64,000 nt of DNA from Plasmopara viticola (lineage: Eukaryota > Oomycota > Peronosporomycetes > Peronosporales > Peronosporaceae): contig MBPM02000089.1 of NCBI GenBank assembly GCA_001695595.3, positions 1 to 64,000 on the forward strand. Reading direction: 5' to 3'. Positions 1-12,196 of the stretch are shown in pieces. Numbering within the stretch: position 1 is the stretch's first letter; each line of letters opens with the position of its first letter. Both the position numbers and the translations under genes were made by a program. Under the pieces are notes generated by a model. The model saw nothing but the letters and a program-made list of their open reading frames with translations. It did not search any database and had not been told where the DNA came from.

Positions 1-1501
1 CGTTCGTGGTCCAACATGACGGCAAACGCTGGCCGGTACACCGAGTTCGAAAGCTCGCGTACACAATGTCCTCGGTCCGGAGCTGCGTCTCGAGCTGCAG
101 CGCCGTCTGGCCCAAGTGGAACCAATTGTCACCATGCACGTACGATCGAGTCCGGCGCAGACACGAGAACGCGAGGCTCATGGTGCCCGACGGATGCGAC
201 CAGACGTACAACATCCAGCCGTAAATGCCAATGGCGTATTTCGAGAAATGCGCCAATTCTTCGAGTTTGGCCGTCAACTCCACGTCGTGCAAGTGGGGAT
301 CGGACGGGTGGTAGTAAAACGCGCGTTTCGCGTGTTGAAACCGGGCATCCTCGTCCTTCAACGACGGAATGTCGATCGAGACTTGGTCCAGCGCATCGCC
401 TTCCTTGGTCGCCGCCAAAGAAGCTTCGGCTTGAGCTACCGCCGGTGGATCAGAGCGAGGCGCCCGGTGGCTGCTTTTCGCTCGCTCCTCGCTCGAAACG
501 TCTTCAACACTTGCTCGTCGTCGTCGTCGCCTTCGCGGTGCGGGGACGTGGCAATCACTTCGTGATGCTCTTCGTACGCTTGCACGGCAGGAGCAAGATG
601 AACCCCGCCACGATATCCGACATGAGAGGTCGGGACTGCCGTAAAAGAGACGGGAAAAGACCTTGGCCACGACCGACATGCTGTCGTGGCGCGTGCCTGC
701 GCCCCCAAAGAGATTGCACGTGAAACACCGGAGACAGAGGCAAGCGCGTGCACCGTGTTGCCACATGCGTTGACTGGGGGGGACGTAAAGGTCCGACGAC
801 GGGACTTCTTGGTCCATTTCTACCACGACAGACCGTTAGACTTGCTGGTCGTGCCGGCTCAAGGCCGCCACGTACGTCCAATAAAGACTGACGTTCAGAG
901 ACAAAAGCGTTACCGTAAGGATCGACGGGGTGCGAGAGGGGTGGTTGCTCGAGCTGGAGGGCGTCTTGGAGTTCCACGACACTGAGGAGGCACATGCAAG
1001 GGCAAACGTGAAAGCACTTCGAACAACAGGACCCCGCTAATGACCTGATTGGCATTCGGTGGCATTAGCCAGTGCGAAGATAGAAGGAGAGAAAGCGCGT
1101 ACCAATACAAAGCGGGCGTCCAAATGACAGAGGGTGTGGGCGTACCAGCAGTAGACGCCGAGAGGCCGTAGGTGAGCAGGACGAGGGACCACAGGACGTG
1201 CACTTGCAGGATTCTGGGCATCAGGACGCGGCGCTCGTGATCCACGATCGTTCCTTTCGCAGACACTTGCATGATCATGAGGTAGATGCAGCCACGAAGA
1301 GACGAGCGGGATGGTGACGACGAGGTACCAGAAGGGCAGGCCAGTCGCATCAAAGGCCGTGCTCGAGCATCGTCGCATAGACTTGCGTAGAGTATACAGA
1401 CGAAGTAGTGGAAGCTGGTAGAGAAAGAGCAAGAGCGCAGGGCAATACAAGTCGTCGCTGCCCAACGCGGCTGCGGCGTCCAAAGACTTCAAGCGCTGCA
1501 T
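1..1501 (-). pseudogene. sn-1 diacylglycerol lipase-like gene, 5' half, frame-broken and cut by window edge
   Basis: This looks like the N-terminal part of a DAGL-type serine lipase, a membrane enzyme that cuts diacylglycerol to monoacylglycerol and fatty acid. The ATG at 1501 is followed by GSDDLYCPALLLFLYQL, matching the conserved DAGL start before membrane span 1. Further segments are TIVDHERR after span 2, SDIVAGFILLL after span 4, YAIGIYGWMLYVW, LETQLRTEDIVYASF and VYRPAFAVMLDHE at the left edge. The catalytic GxSxG would lie outside the window. The conserved segments sit in different frames: changes occur near 1290, 1030, 620, 585, 500 and 48, and an in-frame TAA lies near 838. Between breaks the codons look well conserved, so recent pseudogenisation, unrecognised introns or sequence errors near a contig end are all possible. 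Family assignment is fairly firm; its functional state is not. Confidence 0.6.
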
Positions 1502-4500
1502 GCGACTGGAAATAGTAAGAAATGGGACTGGAAATAGCTTGGAGTGTGATAAGAAGATAGTGATTAGCGATTGTAGCCAATGGATTTCGTTTTGATGGAA
1601 TTTGGTATTGAGTAATTCCGAGTGTAGATCCGCGAGGCTGATTTGTCAAAAAGAATGGATTATGGAAATTGGCCACTTGCTTTCCGTCTCTCTGCTACAA
1701 GTCTGAAGAGGTTTTTACCTTGTGAATCATCTCTAGACAAAGGTCAGGATGGGATGAGCATATTTATAAAGTGTTGCCTAGGAAAGATGATGGAGGGAGA
1801 AATTGATTATATGCAACGAAGACAGTAGGAACAATTATTCATCGATTAAACTAGAAACTGAAGTTTAAAAACTATAGTAAGAGGACGCCATTGCTTCTCA
1901 AAATTATTGACTTGTTGGCTGGTGAAGCTTGGTCACGCATCCTTAAATCATCAAGTGTGCTTACGTGAAAAACTGTAACAAGCTCAAGACAGCTGTGGGC
2001 CAAATTTTTGTCTCACTACAAAAGCTACAGCAATTTGCGGTCCATTCGGCGATAAATGAAGTATACTTCCATCGTAAAGCCTTAAAGGGCAATCAATTAG
2101 TGACCAGGCCGGCTGTAACTGCCATTTTTGACACAAGCGCAAGAAAAGTTAACGCGCTTTATGTTATAGTGCGAAGAGCTCGTAACGGCATTAGATCGTA
2201 TAAAGTTGCCGCTTAGGTTGTTCCTAAAGTCAGGAAAAATCACTTCAGTGCTAATTGGGAGCTTGAAGCGCGCACATTGTCGCCAAGTTGGCATAATAAT
2301 AGGCCACTGAACTTTCGCGAAGTGTCGGCAAGTACCGCCGCTCGCAGTGAAGTCTCAGTGGCCCACCTGTTAATCATTGTTCGTATAGCGGCCAAAGTTA
2401 TCACGGGAACAGAACTGCAGCTTTGGAGCAGCAACATATATTACGCAAATTCGTTCGTCACGTTAAAAATACACAAACCGTGAAAAAGACTTTATTTGTT
2501 GATCGTTTTATGGATAGTGCAGAAAGAGCTACGCAAGCACCGAAGCGGCAAAGCTACTGCACGTCAGGCCAAATTTGCACATGGTCTGATGAATCGTGTT
2601 GCATTTTTTTTCACACTCTCTCCAGGACGAGTATTGGCGACAAGACGACAAGTACTGCAGCAATTTGCTAAAATAGCAAAGCGTTCAAAAGATTATCTGG
2701 TTGTTAGTACGGAATTCGGACTAGCTTTTACCGAATTTTCGTGCTTACAACCAGATAACCTTTTGAACACTCAGACAGCTCATCTTTCGCTCATTGTAAA
2801 TCAAAGTGGTGGATGTTTGTTGAGTAGAAGGCAAATTGTAAAGGTTGATGAGCAAAAGCACGATGCAGAGTAATTGCATATGGAAGGCGTTGAGAGCCAT
2901 ACCCCGGACGTAGAGATGAAAGAAGGTGATTCAGACCAAGGAATTAACACACTTCACAATTTGCCTTCTACATAACGAAGTTACTACGCTGGTGTGGTAG
3001 CAGCGACGAAAAGACTTTCAGAGCAAGCTTCAGAAGTCTGATCGCCATTGTTTTCTCCGGTAAAAAATATACCAAAAGGATCTATAGAAACTAGTCTTAA
3101 TGTCACAAGCGCACGCCGTACATTTCAATGCGGCGTCATACGTAATTCTGAAGAGTTACATAAATGCATTTATCAAGCGAGCGTATACTTTTATCTGCTT
3201 TGCCATTGAAAGAGCGCTCGGCTCTTCATCATGACAAAAATTTTTTCGTCTTTGACAAATTGGGCTTGACGTCGCGTGTACCATAATTCAATTATGAGGC
3301 CTCATTCTTATTTGACATCATGAAACTTGCTGTCGGAGGGACAGAACGAGATCGACAAGGGCTGAGTAGCCATTCCATCGATAAAAGACGTATCCACGCA
3401 TGGATTGAGCTGATTCCTACTTATATCTTGGGGGGGGGAGATCGACTTAGACGAGACCGTAGAATTAACACGGAAAATTTGTTTGGTATTTCCTTGGCAG
3501 CTGATCCAGGCACATTTTGCGCAGCCGCTTTCTCTTGGCGAATACAAGTTTACGGTGATGTTACTTAAGAATAATGTGCAGCTTCCCAGTCAATAAAATT
3601 AGCTTGCTGTCATTAGGCGAAAAATAGTTAACTTACCGCAGCGGAAAACTTGGGGCTAGTACCAAAATAGCTGGCGCTTATCTTGCCCAAAGTATACTGC
3701 GTTACCTTGAGAGGTAAGGACAACGCATGGATGGTGCACCACGATTCAAGAACCAACCAAATTGAACGGAATCCGCTGCTGAATGCGGATGACAGAACAA
3801 ATCTATAGAGTAGCGAAAGCCGTATTTTGAAAGCAGTGCAGTTTTGATATGAGAACTAAACGCATGTGAATTAAGTAAGCTAAAATTAGATCCAACAACA
3901 TCAGCAGGAACTTAAATCGTATCCCTGTAAGCTAAAAGTCTTGAAGAAGATGAGTCTATTCAGCCTCTTCAAAGCTAGGGCTAACCAACATTTGCATGCT
4001 CATCAAGCACCTCAGCGAAATGCTAACGCTGAATAACATGTACATAAGGAGTTTACATGCGATGCAGCTCGGCCGAACAAACCCGTTATGTTGCCAGCCT
4101 AAGCCCTTTTAGCTGCAAAGCGTCAGATTTAAAAAAGCGAGGTCAGACTTGCTGGTCTCTAGCACTGTTTCCTCTTAATGCTGAGGAGTAATTTTTAAGC
4201 GGCGAGATGTTGAACGTGACATCACCATGATGACGATTACTCGCAAATAATGAATTTCTTTGCAGGTGACGGTCTGCAGTAAAATAGACAAGCTCAGATC
4301 TGGGAAACTTGTATTCGCGCAAAGCAAAAAGAGTCTCTTTTATAGGTCGCGAAGGGCGATACGTACCTAAATGGACGGCCCGATAATATTGCAGTCCTCA
4401 ACTTAGAACTACACAAGTTGTGCACTCCTTGGCAGGGTTCGAGGTCCATTAACTAAAACGCTACAAGCAGTAGGTATCAGACAACAACATGGGAGTAAGA

Positions 4501-5042
4501 GGGAGCCAAGCGCGCTAGGACTCCGAATTCCTAAAACAAAAGTAACAACGACGTGTCGCTGAAGACACATGCTTGGCAAGCCACAAATGCAACGGCAGCA
4601 GAGGCGACAAGGCGAATGCAACGCAGACGACTGCGAAATGTTGCGACCCCAGCGAGAGGCTTCGGCGAACGACAGTGAACAAACACGGCTTGTGGCCATT
4701 TTCTGAGCAGGTGCGAAGTAATGTAGTGTATTCATTCCGGTATTGGAGCATTCCGGAATTCTTCGAAAATACCTAATTACGAGCCGGTTTAAATACCGGT
4801 AGGGTGCCTCGGAACCACCATTCTTTTTTACGGATGGCCAACTTTTACTGGCTGATGTCCATTCGCCAAGAAAATGAGTGGCACCTTTTAAGCACGTACA
4901 GTAGACTAATTGCACAGACGAATAATAAAGCTTTTAGATTCTGGTACATTCTAGCAAGTCACTGGACATTATTAATAAGATCAGAACTGTTCAGATTTGT
5001 TGTAAATAAATGCGGTCATAATGATGAGGGATCGACAGCCGC
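1502..5042. other. Gene-poor AT-rich interval
   Basis: I see no convincing gene here. Besides the imperfect palindrome at 2683-2768, a second inverted pair lies at about 2825-2841 and 2956-2972 (arms containing GAAGGCAAATTGT). An 8-G run is at 3430. A 168-codon minus-strand frame at 4409-4915 lacks recognisable motifs. The region is probably old repeat debris plus the 3' flank of the PP2C gene. Confidence 0.4.
2683..2768. repeat. Imperfect 37/38-bp inverted repeat
   Basis: The left arm 2683-2719 and right arm 2731-2768 are reverse complements with a few mismatches, around an 11-bp loop. Both arms contain the block ATCTGGTTGT or its complement. It could be a remnant of a small foldback element. 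No target duplication was found. Confidence 0.65.
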
Positions 5043-6253
5043 TCAGAAGCTGCTAATATCTGTGCGGCTCGAGTCGAAATCATAGGCCTCCAGCTTCACC
5101 ACCAGCACCGTAATGTTATCGCACGTATGACGTTGAAGTGCTAGTCCGACGAGTGCGTTTGCGACTGCTTGGGGGTCTGTGTAGCCAACCGCCACACTTG
5201 CGGCCCGTTTGCTGGATACGACATCCCATAGCCCATCTGTTGCCAAGATGAGGAAACGGTCGGTTTTTGAAAGCTTGCGAGTCTGAATCTCTGGGTCGCA
5301 CGAAATGTACGGCTTGAGCGTCACGTCACCAATCGACCGTGACATGGCCAATTGCCCATTCACCCGCGGGACGTCAATGATCTTCTTGAGGGGCCACATT
5401 TTGTACATAAAGTCGGGCTTGCCTGTGATAAACGCTCCTTTGGCTTCCAGCCGTTTGCGCTCGTCTTTCCGGTTTGGTTTCTGGTCGTCCGACATGGCAA
5501 TCGCGTCGCCCCAACGAGTGACGACGACAGCGCGAGAGTCACCGACGTTACCGACGTGGAGAAAGCCGTCCCGTACGAGGGCAATGAGCAGCGTCGAGCC
5601 ATCGTCCGTGGCGAACGACCGACGGTTGCTGTACCGTGCAGCGGTGCTGAGTGCAGAGTTGGTGGCGTCACGTGCATTGGTACAAAAGTCAGCATCTACA
5701 AGAAAGTTTGTGTTAGGCCTCGAAAGGATTGACGTGCCACCTTTTCGTGTATAGTTGGACGTACCGAGTGCTCGCACAGCTTTGGTAATAGCGTCGTTCA
5801 CAGTCATTTTCTGAGCGAGATGCTCGAGCACTTTGGAAAAGATGTGCTCGGCGCAATACCGAGACGCACGGTCCCCTGCATGGCCATCAAAGATGCCAAA
5901 GCAGCCGCTGGCAGAGCTAGAGTAGCCGTTTAACGTAAGTCTCTTTGTTGCTTTTCCTCCAATAAAGTAGACGTCCTATCAGGTGACAGGGTCAAGTAAA
6001 ATGTTTCATTGATGATTATGGCGACTTGACGTACCTCTTGATTATGTTTTCCACCACGGTCGGACGAGATGCCGACGGGCACGTCGTATAGATCGTCGGC
6101 CTTGAGGTCCTTGTAGATCGAGTCAAAGTCGTGCGACGTTGCGTAGGTAAATGGCTGGTGTTTGTATGAAGGTTGGAAATCAGTCATCATGGTGTGGATG
6201 CGATGTGAGCACGAGCGCGCTAATTTGGTTATGGCGTCTGACTTGCAAGCCAT
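5043..6253 (-). CDS. PP2C-family Ser/Thr protein phosphatase
   Basis: Metal-dependent protein phosphatase of the PPM/PP2C family, which dephosphorylates Ser/Thr residues. Gene model: exon 1 6035-6253, intron 5943-6034 (donor GTACGT, acceptor AAAG), exon 2 5043-5942, giving 372 residues; both exon ends are phase 0. Visible motifs are GISSDRGGKHNQE (61-73), the metal-binding FDGH (Asp92-Gly93), GNVGDSRAVV, the SRSIGD block, ATDGLWD (Asp309) and CDNITVLVV (Asp348). The length is that of a single catalytic domain. The acidic pair that normally ends motif 1 (Glu-Asp) reads Glu-Arg across the splice junction, which is unusual. The start is the first ATG; a later in-frame MM at residues 22-23 is possible. 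No signal peptide or membrane span is seen, so a cytosolic or nuclear location is expected. Confidence 0.9.
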
Positions 6254-7786
6254 CCAAGAGAGATTTGTGGCAGACGGTGCCCAAAGAAAGCTACCCGTAA
6301 TCTAATTGGGTTTTTAATCAGCCTACACGTAATATATATACTTCGATTTTAAGCAAGCACACGTACCTAAAGTCGCAAGCGTGCCATAAATCACAAGCGT
6401 GCCTTAAATCACAAGCGTGCCATAAATCACAAGCGATGCATTAGGAAGACTTTGGTGACCCAGTATTGGCTGCACAAGCTCTCGCATAGCGCCAGCAATG
6501 AGCGCTTCAAATCGCTGGCTTGCCAATCGAGCACATCTTGACCAGAAAGGCTCTGCCACAAACGGCACGTCAGCGGGGGGTTTCTTAGGCACCACCAGGT
6601 TGAGCCACAGTCACTAGATGCTTTGGTGGACATGCAAGATTTGTAAACGAGATTGATAAGCAAGTAGGTGTAGCACATCACCGTGTACTCAACCAGAGAG
6701 TGCAGTCCTCCTAGTTTTCCTTTGATTCTGCGCTTCAAGTTCAAGAACGGACAGATGGACTGTACCATGTGTAGCAAACAGGAGTCTAGTATTTGATCAC
6801 ATTGCACATGGCATGTATACTTCTCTAGGAGCAAGAATCCGAAGCTACTATGGCTGCCGTGTGGCATACTCTCGAGTGGGCTACCGCTACAGATGTGCCC
6901 TCAGTGGGTACAGATACGGGCAGTCGTACATGAAATCACACTTTTGCCTGTGTCACGACAGGTCTGCCGCGACGTGAATATACAGCAGCAAGGAGATGTA
7001 CTTCATCCTGAATCCCAAGCAATATTACTCTTAGCTAGGGATTGTGATGAAGTACACGCGTCATTGTTCCATTTACGGTAGAGCGAGTAAATCACTCGAT
7101 AAAAATCGCACGCGAACATGTACAGTCGCTCTGTTAGCCCTAATATCTTTGCCATCGCAGGATTTTCTCGAGTTGGTGAGCGTAAAAGCATAACACGATA
7201 CAAGAAAGGATTTTGATGCGTCATACAATATGTTACTGTGCTAAGAGGCTGCCCGTGTGACACGACGTTCTCTGTATCGTACGATCATTAGCATGCATTG
7301 AGCATTGTCGATTGGTAGTATTTTCTCAGGAGCCATCGCGAATGAAGGGATACTCAAGTGACGACAAAACTATCACCAGCACACGATCGAACCAAATACT
7401 TAGCTTTGAGTCTTTGTTACATACTTCAAATCGCTACAATATTGAATACGATTCGATGATCGTAGATCTAATACACGTCCACCTTGCGCGGGTATCAGGC
7501 GAACTTCCAGGCTCGAAAATTCGCAGAGACTTCGCATTGTTGCTTCAAATCTTCTTGCACCCAATTTTTCTTCTGAGTCCACACCTTGCATCACAAAGAC
7601 TATCTGAGTAACCAGAAGAACGAGTGGATGGCCGACTCCATGTGACAGGCCGTCAGAAAGCCGAGTGATCGCGGTAAACTGGCTTGCTGTCAGAAGGCCT
7701 TTCAAAGGAATGGTGGACGACAGGCACGGGGTATTTCTCTAAATTGCAGAATTAGATAGAGGTTAAAATAAATCATATTAATATTG
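6254..7786. other. Gene-poor interval upstream of the PP2C gene
   Basis: The interval contains the 18-bp tandem repeat at 6374-6438. A 146-codon ATG-initiated minus-strand frame at 6427-6867 overlaps a second open frame (6404-6595). I recognise neither; a decayed transposon gene is possible. The remainder shows nothing I can support. Confidence 0.35.
6374..6438. repeat. 18-bp tandem repeat, about 3.6 units
   Basis: Units at 6374, 6392 and 6410, and a partial unit at 6428, share CACAAGCGTGCCATAAAT with single-base differences. The array lies about 120 bp upstream of the PP2C start, so it may fall in that gene's 5' region. Confidence 0.85.
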
Positions 7787-7794
7787 ATATTAAA

Positions 7795-8884
7795 GGGAAA
7801 TGATACAGAGCAGGCACTTTTCGCAAACGGGCAGGCACTGGTGTTTATATGAATCTAATTGATTGGCATTTCTTCTCTGTGATTGGCTGGAGGGCTAATT
7901 CGCAGTCGTGATAACTTCTTTTGGCTCCGCTTTAACGTCCGTAATTCGCCAGATGCTTGAAATAGTGTTTTTTGTGCTTCGGCTGCTTTCTTTTAGAAAT
8001 AACGAATTTCCTTTTCAAGCGATCTTCGCTCATTATCGCTCTCCAAACGCAGCTCTTCGTACCGGATAGACCAAGACTTTTCCAAAGATTGATTAGCATC
8101 GTTGGCATGAACAGAGGAACGTTGCAACACTTCCAACTTGCCTTGACTAGAGCGTAGTTGTGACGCCAAGTGCTCAAGCTTGGAATTCACCGATAAATCG
8201 TGTTGTTTCCAGCATGCTTGCACTTCTTGAGTCCTTGTTTTAAACTCTTTTTTAAGCGCTGAAATAGTCTTACGCACAAGACTAATCACCGACTGGTGTC
8301 TAGTTTTCTTCAAGACCTGACGGCCACAACTTGAATGAGAACATAGCTCCACCTTGACACTATCAAGCTCTCGCTGGGCTGCCTCTTTGTCATCGTTGAG
8401 CGCAGACGCCGCTTGCAATGCTTCGCTTGCCCGTCGACATTCGTCATCAACTTGTCGCAATAGCGAACTCTTTTCCAAAGCAAATTGTTGTTGCCAGTGC
8501 GTCTGTCGCTGTCGAGCTGCCGGACTTGTTAGGGACTTGGCAGACAATGCGTTTGCCAGCTGCTTCTCTACTTCCTGCACCTGAGTTGCCCGTCGCGCCA
8601 ACTCTATATGTTGATGTAATTGAGCTTGCCAAGAGTTTGCAGGGTGTTCATGGTGATGTTACTGCGGAAGAATACGTCAAAGTTGCGTGGTAAGTCGCGG
8701 TTTTAACGTCGAAAAGTAGTTTTGGGATAAGTTGCATCTGAGATTGGTGTAGCATATGAGATTATTATCACGACTGAGAATTAACTCTCCAGCCAATCAC
8801 AGAGAAGAATCGCCAATCAATTTAATTCATATAAACATCAGTGCCTGCCCGTTAGCGAAAAGTGCCTGCCCGGTATCATTTCCC
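7795..8884. mobile_element. TIR DNA transposon (non-autonomous) carrying a gene fragment, copy 1
   Basis: Long terminal inverted repeats (left about 7795-7915, right about 8765-8884) begin GGGAAATGATAC and end GTATCATTTCCC. The element is flanked by an 8-bp direct repeat, ATATTAAA, at 7787-7794 and 8885-8892, which I read as the target-site duplication. Each TIR carries the motif GGCAGGCACT twice and two ATTGG boxes. The 1090-bp element has no transposase; its interior holds an open coiled-coil reading frame on the minus strand. A second element with the same TIRs but different interior lies at 44833-45444. The superfamily is not clear: 8-9 bp duplications occur in hAT, Merlin, P and Mutator-like elements. 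Confidence 0.88.
7993..8658 (-). pseudogene. Captured coiled-coil gene fragment inside the TIR element
   Basis: One uninterrupted frame runs from just after a stop next to the right TIR to a stop beside the left TIR, 221 codons without an in-frame ATG at the beginning. It is rich in Glu, Gln, Lys, Arg, Leu and Ala with heptad-like spacing (for example QEVEKQLANAL and RSSQGKLEVLQ), typical of a long coiled coil from a cytoskeletal or centrosomal protein. The GC content is higher than in the flanks. The lack of a start, the position exactly between the TIRs and the target duplication outside suggest a fragment captured by the transposon rather than a resident gene. I cannot name the parent gene. 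Confidence 0.6.
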
Positions 8885-11800
8885 ATATTAAATTACTTCA
8901 TCTATAGACTACACAAGATCGAGGATAGTAAACAGTAAAAATTGCAACTCCTTGTGCAAGCCTCCACTGTGCAAAGGGTTGTATAAATTAATAGCTCTTG
9001 CTAGTACTATGCTGGAAAACTATCTATTTTTAATCCTCGCAAATATCCAGAGTGGATAGAATCATCTGATTGCATCCGTCGTACGTGCAGTTGTTGCTGC
9101 ATGAAAGTCTTGTTAGCCTCTACAAACTTGATGAGGCGGCTGCATTGCAGCCCTCCCACCTGTCAAATAGCTGATAAGTGTCACAGTGATCGAGTTCTGT
9201 AATCCTGGGGTCAGAAAACTTCAGCCCGGGCGGTATCCATTACTGTGGGTCCTATGAAGGTAAATGCGAAGGTCTCCATCCTTAGACTGCGAAATATGGA
9301 GGTAGTTACAGTGGTTATCTGACCACTAAAGTGTCCATGATTCCAGATGGCCAGGTGCGTGTGACGCAAGCACTCTCGGCCTTAAACGTCAGGCTAAAAG
9401 TGATTTTTTTTACGTAAAATCACTTACTGAAGTTGTTTGTGTCTTTAAAACACATAAAGGACACGTCGAGTTTGACATTTTATCTAGAGAACTCAGACTT
9501 TCGCCAAAACGCGCACTTTCTTGAGGTAGGTGAGTATATTAAGGAAGCGGCTTCCATTGCTTGTACGCCACTCTCCAAACCACCCAAGCTGATTGTATCA
9601 GAAAACTACTACTCAAAGAAGGTCGCGATTTGGAATCCGAACCAGCGGAAACTCGTGCCGCACGATGGGGTCTGATACAATGATCATGCTTGCGCTCGTG
9701 CGCTCATAATATAAACTTCCGGCGCTTGTTTGGCGTAATGTCAATGCCGAGACACATTGATGATACATCTTTTTCGGTGCTTCTTTGTCAATATAGTAAA
9801 CAATGCAAGTTTAATCGATCGGCTCACCAATACTACATTTCCGCAAACTTCCCGCCAACTGTGCCTACAAGATCAATTGTACTATTTGTTTAGCGAATCG
9901 TGTGCGGATTGTCTGCTATCGGGCTCATCCCAATGATTGGAACAGCGTCTGTCAAATGTAGTGGAGATTTGTGGGTCCTTGTCCTGTCCGGAAGGACATG
10001 GCAATTCATACAGTAGCCTTGCTGTTTTTCCGCTTAATTGGCTAGGATGTATGTCAAATGCAGCTTTGCTCATGTTGCTATTGGTATTTAGCAAGCAAGA
10101 GGCGATGTCGAGGCTTACGACTTCGAAACAGTCCGCCAGTGTTGGCGGACTTTGTAAAAGAGCCGTGGTATTTTTACGTATTTTACCTATTACAGGACCT
10201 TTACGTGGTTTTTCCCCCACGAGTATACTACGAAAGCAAATAAAACGCTTTCTTCAGGCCTTAGTAGCCGCCAATTTAAGCATTTCATCGCTCGAGATGT
10301 AGACCATACCTTTATTTTATTGTCGGTTGGAGCAAAGACTAAGCCGAATCTACTTTATCCACTTTAGGATGGAACACACCGTCTGGCAAATAATGGCATT
10401 GCACTAGCGTTGAATGTATTATATATGAGAATTGCTTTCGGTGAAAGGATAATTTGTTTTTTATGTCCCACCAACCGGTGATGGGGAAGCAAGTTGCTCG
10501 GCCGAAAATCAGCTTCAAGCCAATACCAATCGGAATGAGATGACGTCTCTACGTTTGATGAAAATTTGCAATTGAGGCCCTGGACTGGCATTTTATAAAT
10601 AAGTAACATATCTGTTGTACAATAAGGCGCTCAATTCTACTAGTGTGTGCCAGCTAATTATCTTACCTATGATAAAGCACGTCGACGAGCACAATGAGCT
10701 TGCCGGGCTCGAAAAAACCATATTTCATGAAGAATGATAGTCATCTTGCTATTTATGAGGCGGACGTAGGGCGCATTAATTGTCGTCTTTAGGATTGCAT
10801 GGCTCGGAACAATCCACAGATGGCTTATCACGCTAGTGATACACTCGAATTTTACATGTACATACTCTATGGCAAGTATCCCCAAGTCATAAGCAAAGTA
10901 TTGTCATTTGGCAGCTCTAACTTTCCAGGAGGGAACGAGACGACGTCTCAGTGACGGTCCTCATCGAGTTACAGTAATGCGCACGTGATGGTACAGGCAA
11001 ATGCTCGCCAAACAACATTGTTTGATCCGCAAAATTAAGACAAATGACCACTTAAAGCTCTCTTTATAACTAGCAAAAGCCTTCTGGTGCTAGCTCCTTT
11101 AGTACAGTCCGATGTATAATACATCGAGAGAAAGCTTTACAAAAACCCGCACAATACTTAAAAAGGAATTAGTTAGGCCTGATAATCAGCTAATATCATT
11201 TTGTATTCATACTTTAGACCAAGCCAGAATGAATCAACTATCTCGGATTTTTTTGCCCAAACCCTACAACTACTAAAAAGAAGCCGAGTGCTTCAATTTT
11301 ATTTGCCGCAAAGGCATATTTGCCGATATAAAACATTTTTTTTGTTTGCCTTCATGATATAACAAATTTATTAGGTGCCTTCGGAGTCGACTGAACTCTT
11401 TTGGAATGGCGTTGTACGTGTCAAAGTATGCCGGGACGAAAGACCCGAATGATTTAAGCAATTATGTGACCAGATGACCAAACGATGCCAGAGTCAAGCG
11501 TCTAGTAATTTTGTGGCATCACAAGCTATACTGCTAAGCCTTCTGACGTCATGAAGAGTATTTATGATCCTTTTGATCGTATAAAAGTGACCTTGTTTCA
11601 GGTCCATTACACCATATAGCGTACGTGCATCGCCAATATGCAACACGTTCTTCGTTAGGATCGGAGTTAAACTGCTAAGCATTTGCATGAGCTATTTTAC
11701 CACCTCCCGTTAGGTTTGAGGATACAGAGAGTTGGTGACAAATGTGGAAACTTCAACTATCGCACCTCAATGCCTAATTCTTCTCTCTGATAGGGTTTTT

Positions 11801-12185
11801 GATGGTCGGTCTCTGTAGAAAACATTTAAATGACTCTTACATAAATGGAACATCAGATCCTTGGAACCCTGCAGAAACTGTGAGACTAAGCACAACTACG
11901 TTGTCTGAAATGCTGATCCTAATTAACTTTGTCCAAAAAAAAATTATGTATATGATCCTATGAGGAGCTTAGAACATCACCTCTTAGCTATCTAGAAATG
12001 ATCTAAAATTTTCCTGTGCAAAAGTAAAGTGCTTCGATATTTTTTTAAAAGTTTAGGATACCCCCCCCCCTGAAATGTTTTCGGCTTCTGTCTCAGCCAA
12101 GAACTTAATTGTTTTGGGCTTTTCAACATTCAATACATTTGGCATCTCTGGTCATGAAGCGCACCTGCGGTAACGCGCCAACTAG
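8885..12185. other. AT-rich interval without recognisable genes
   Basis: There are only short frames. An 80-codon plus-strand frame at 9433-9675 follows a small hairpin (AAGTGATTTT with its complement, near 9400-9425) and is unrecognised. A run of ten C lies at about 12061. I see nothing else I can support. Confidence 0.4.
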
Positions 12186-12196
12186 ATGAAGAGCAT

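Noticed and set aside
4409..4915. 168-codon minus-strand frame
   Set aside because: No known motif; Cys/Leu/Ser-rich chance composition; no promoter or splice support.
5305..5754. Open frames on the plus strand across the PP2C gene
   Set aside because: They lie opposite conserved PP2C motifs and have no recognisable features of their own.
6427..6867. 146-codon ATG-initiated minus-strand frame
   Set aside because: It overlaps a tandem repeat and a competing open frame; no recognisable domain.
7795..8884. Regularly spaced short repeats at the TIR ends as a CRISPR-like array
   Set aside because: There are only two motif copies per end, in inverted ends of a transposon with target duplications, in a eukaryotic genome.
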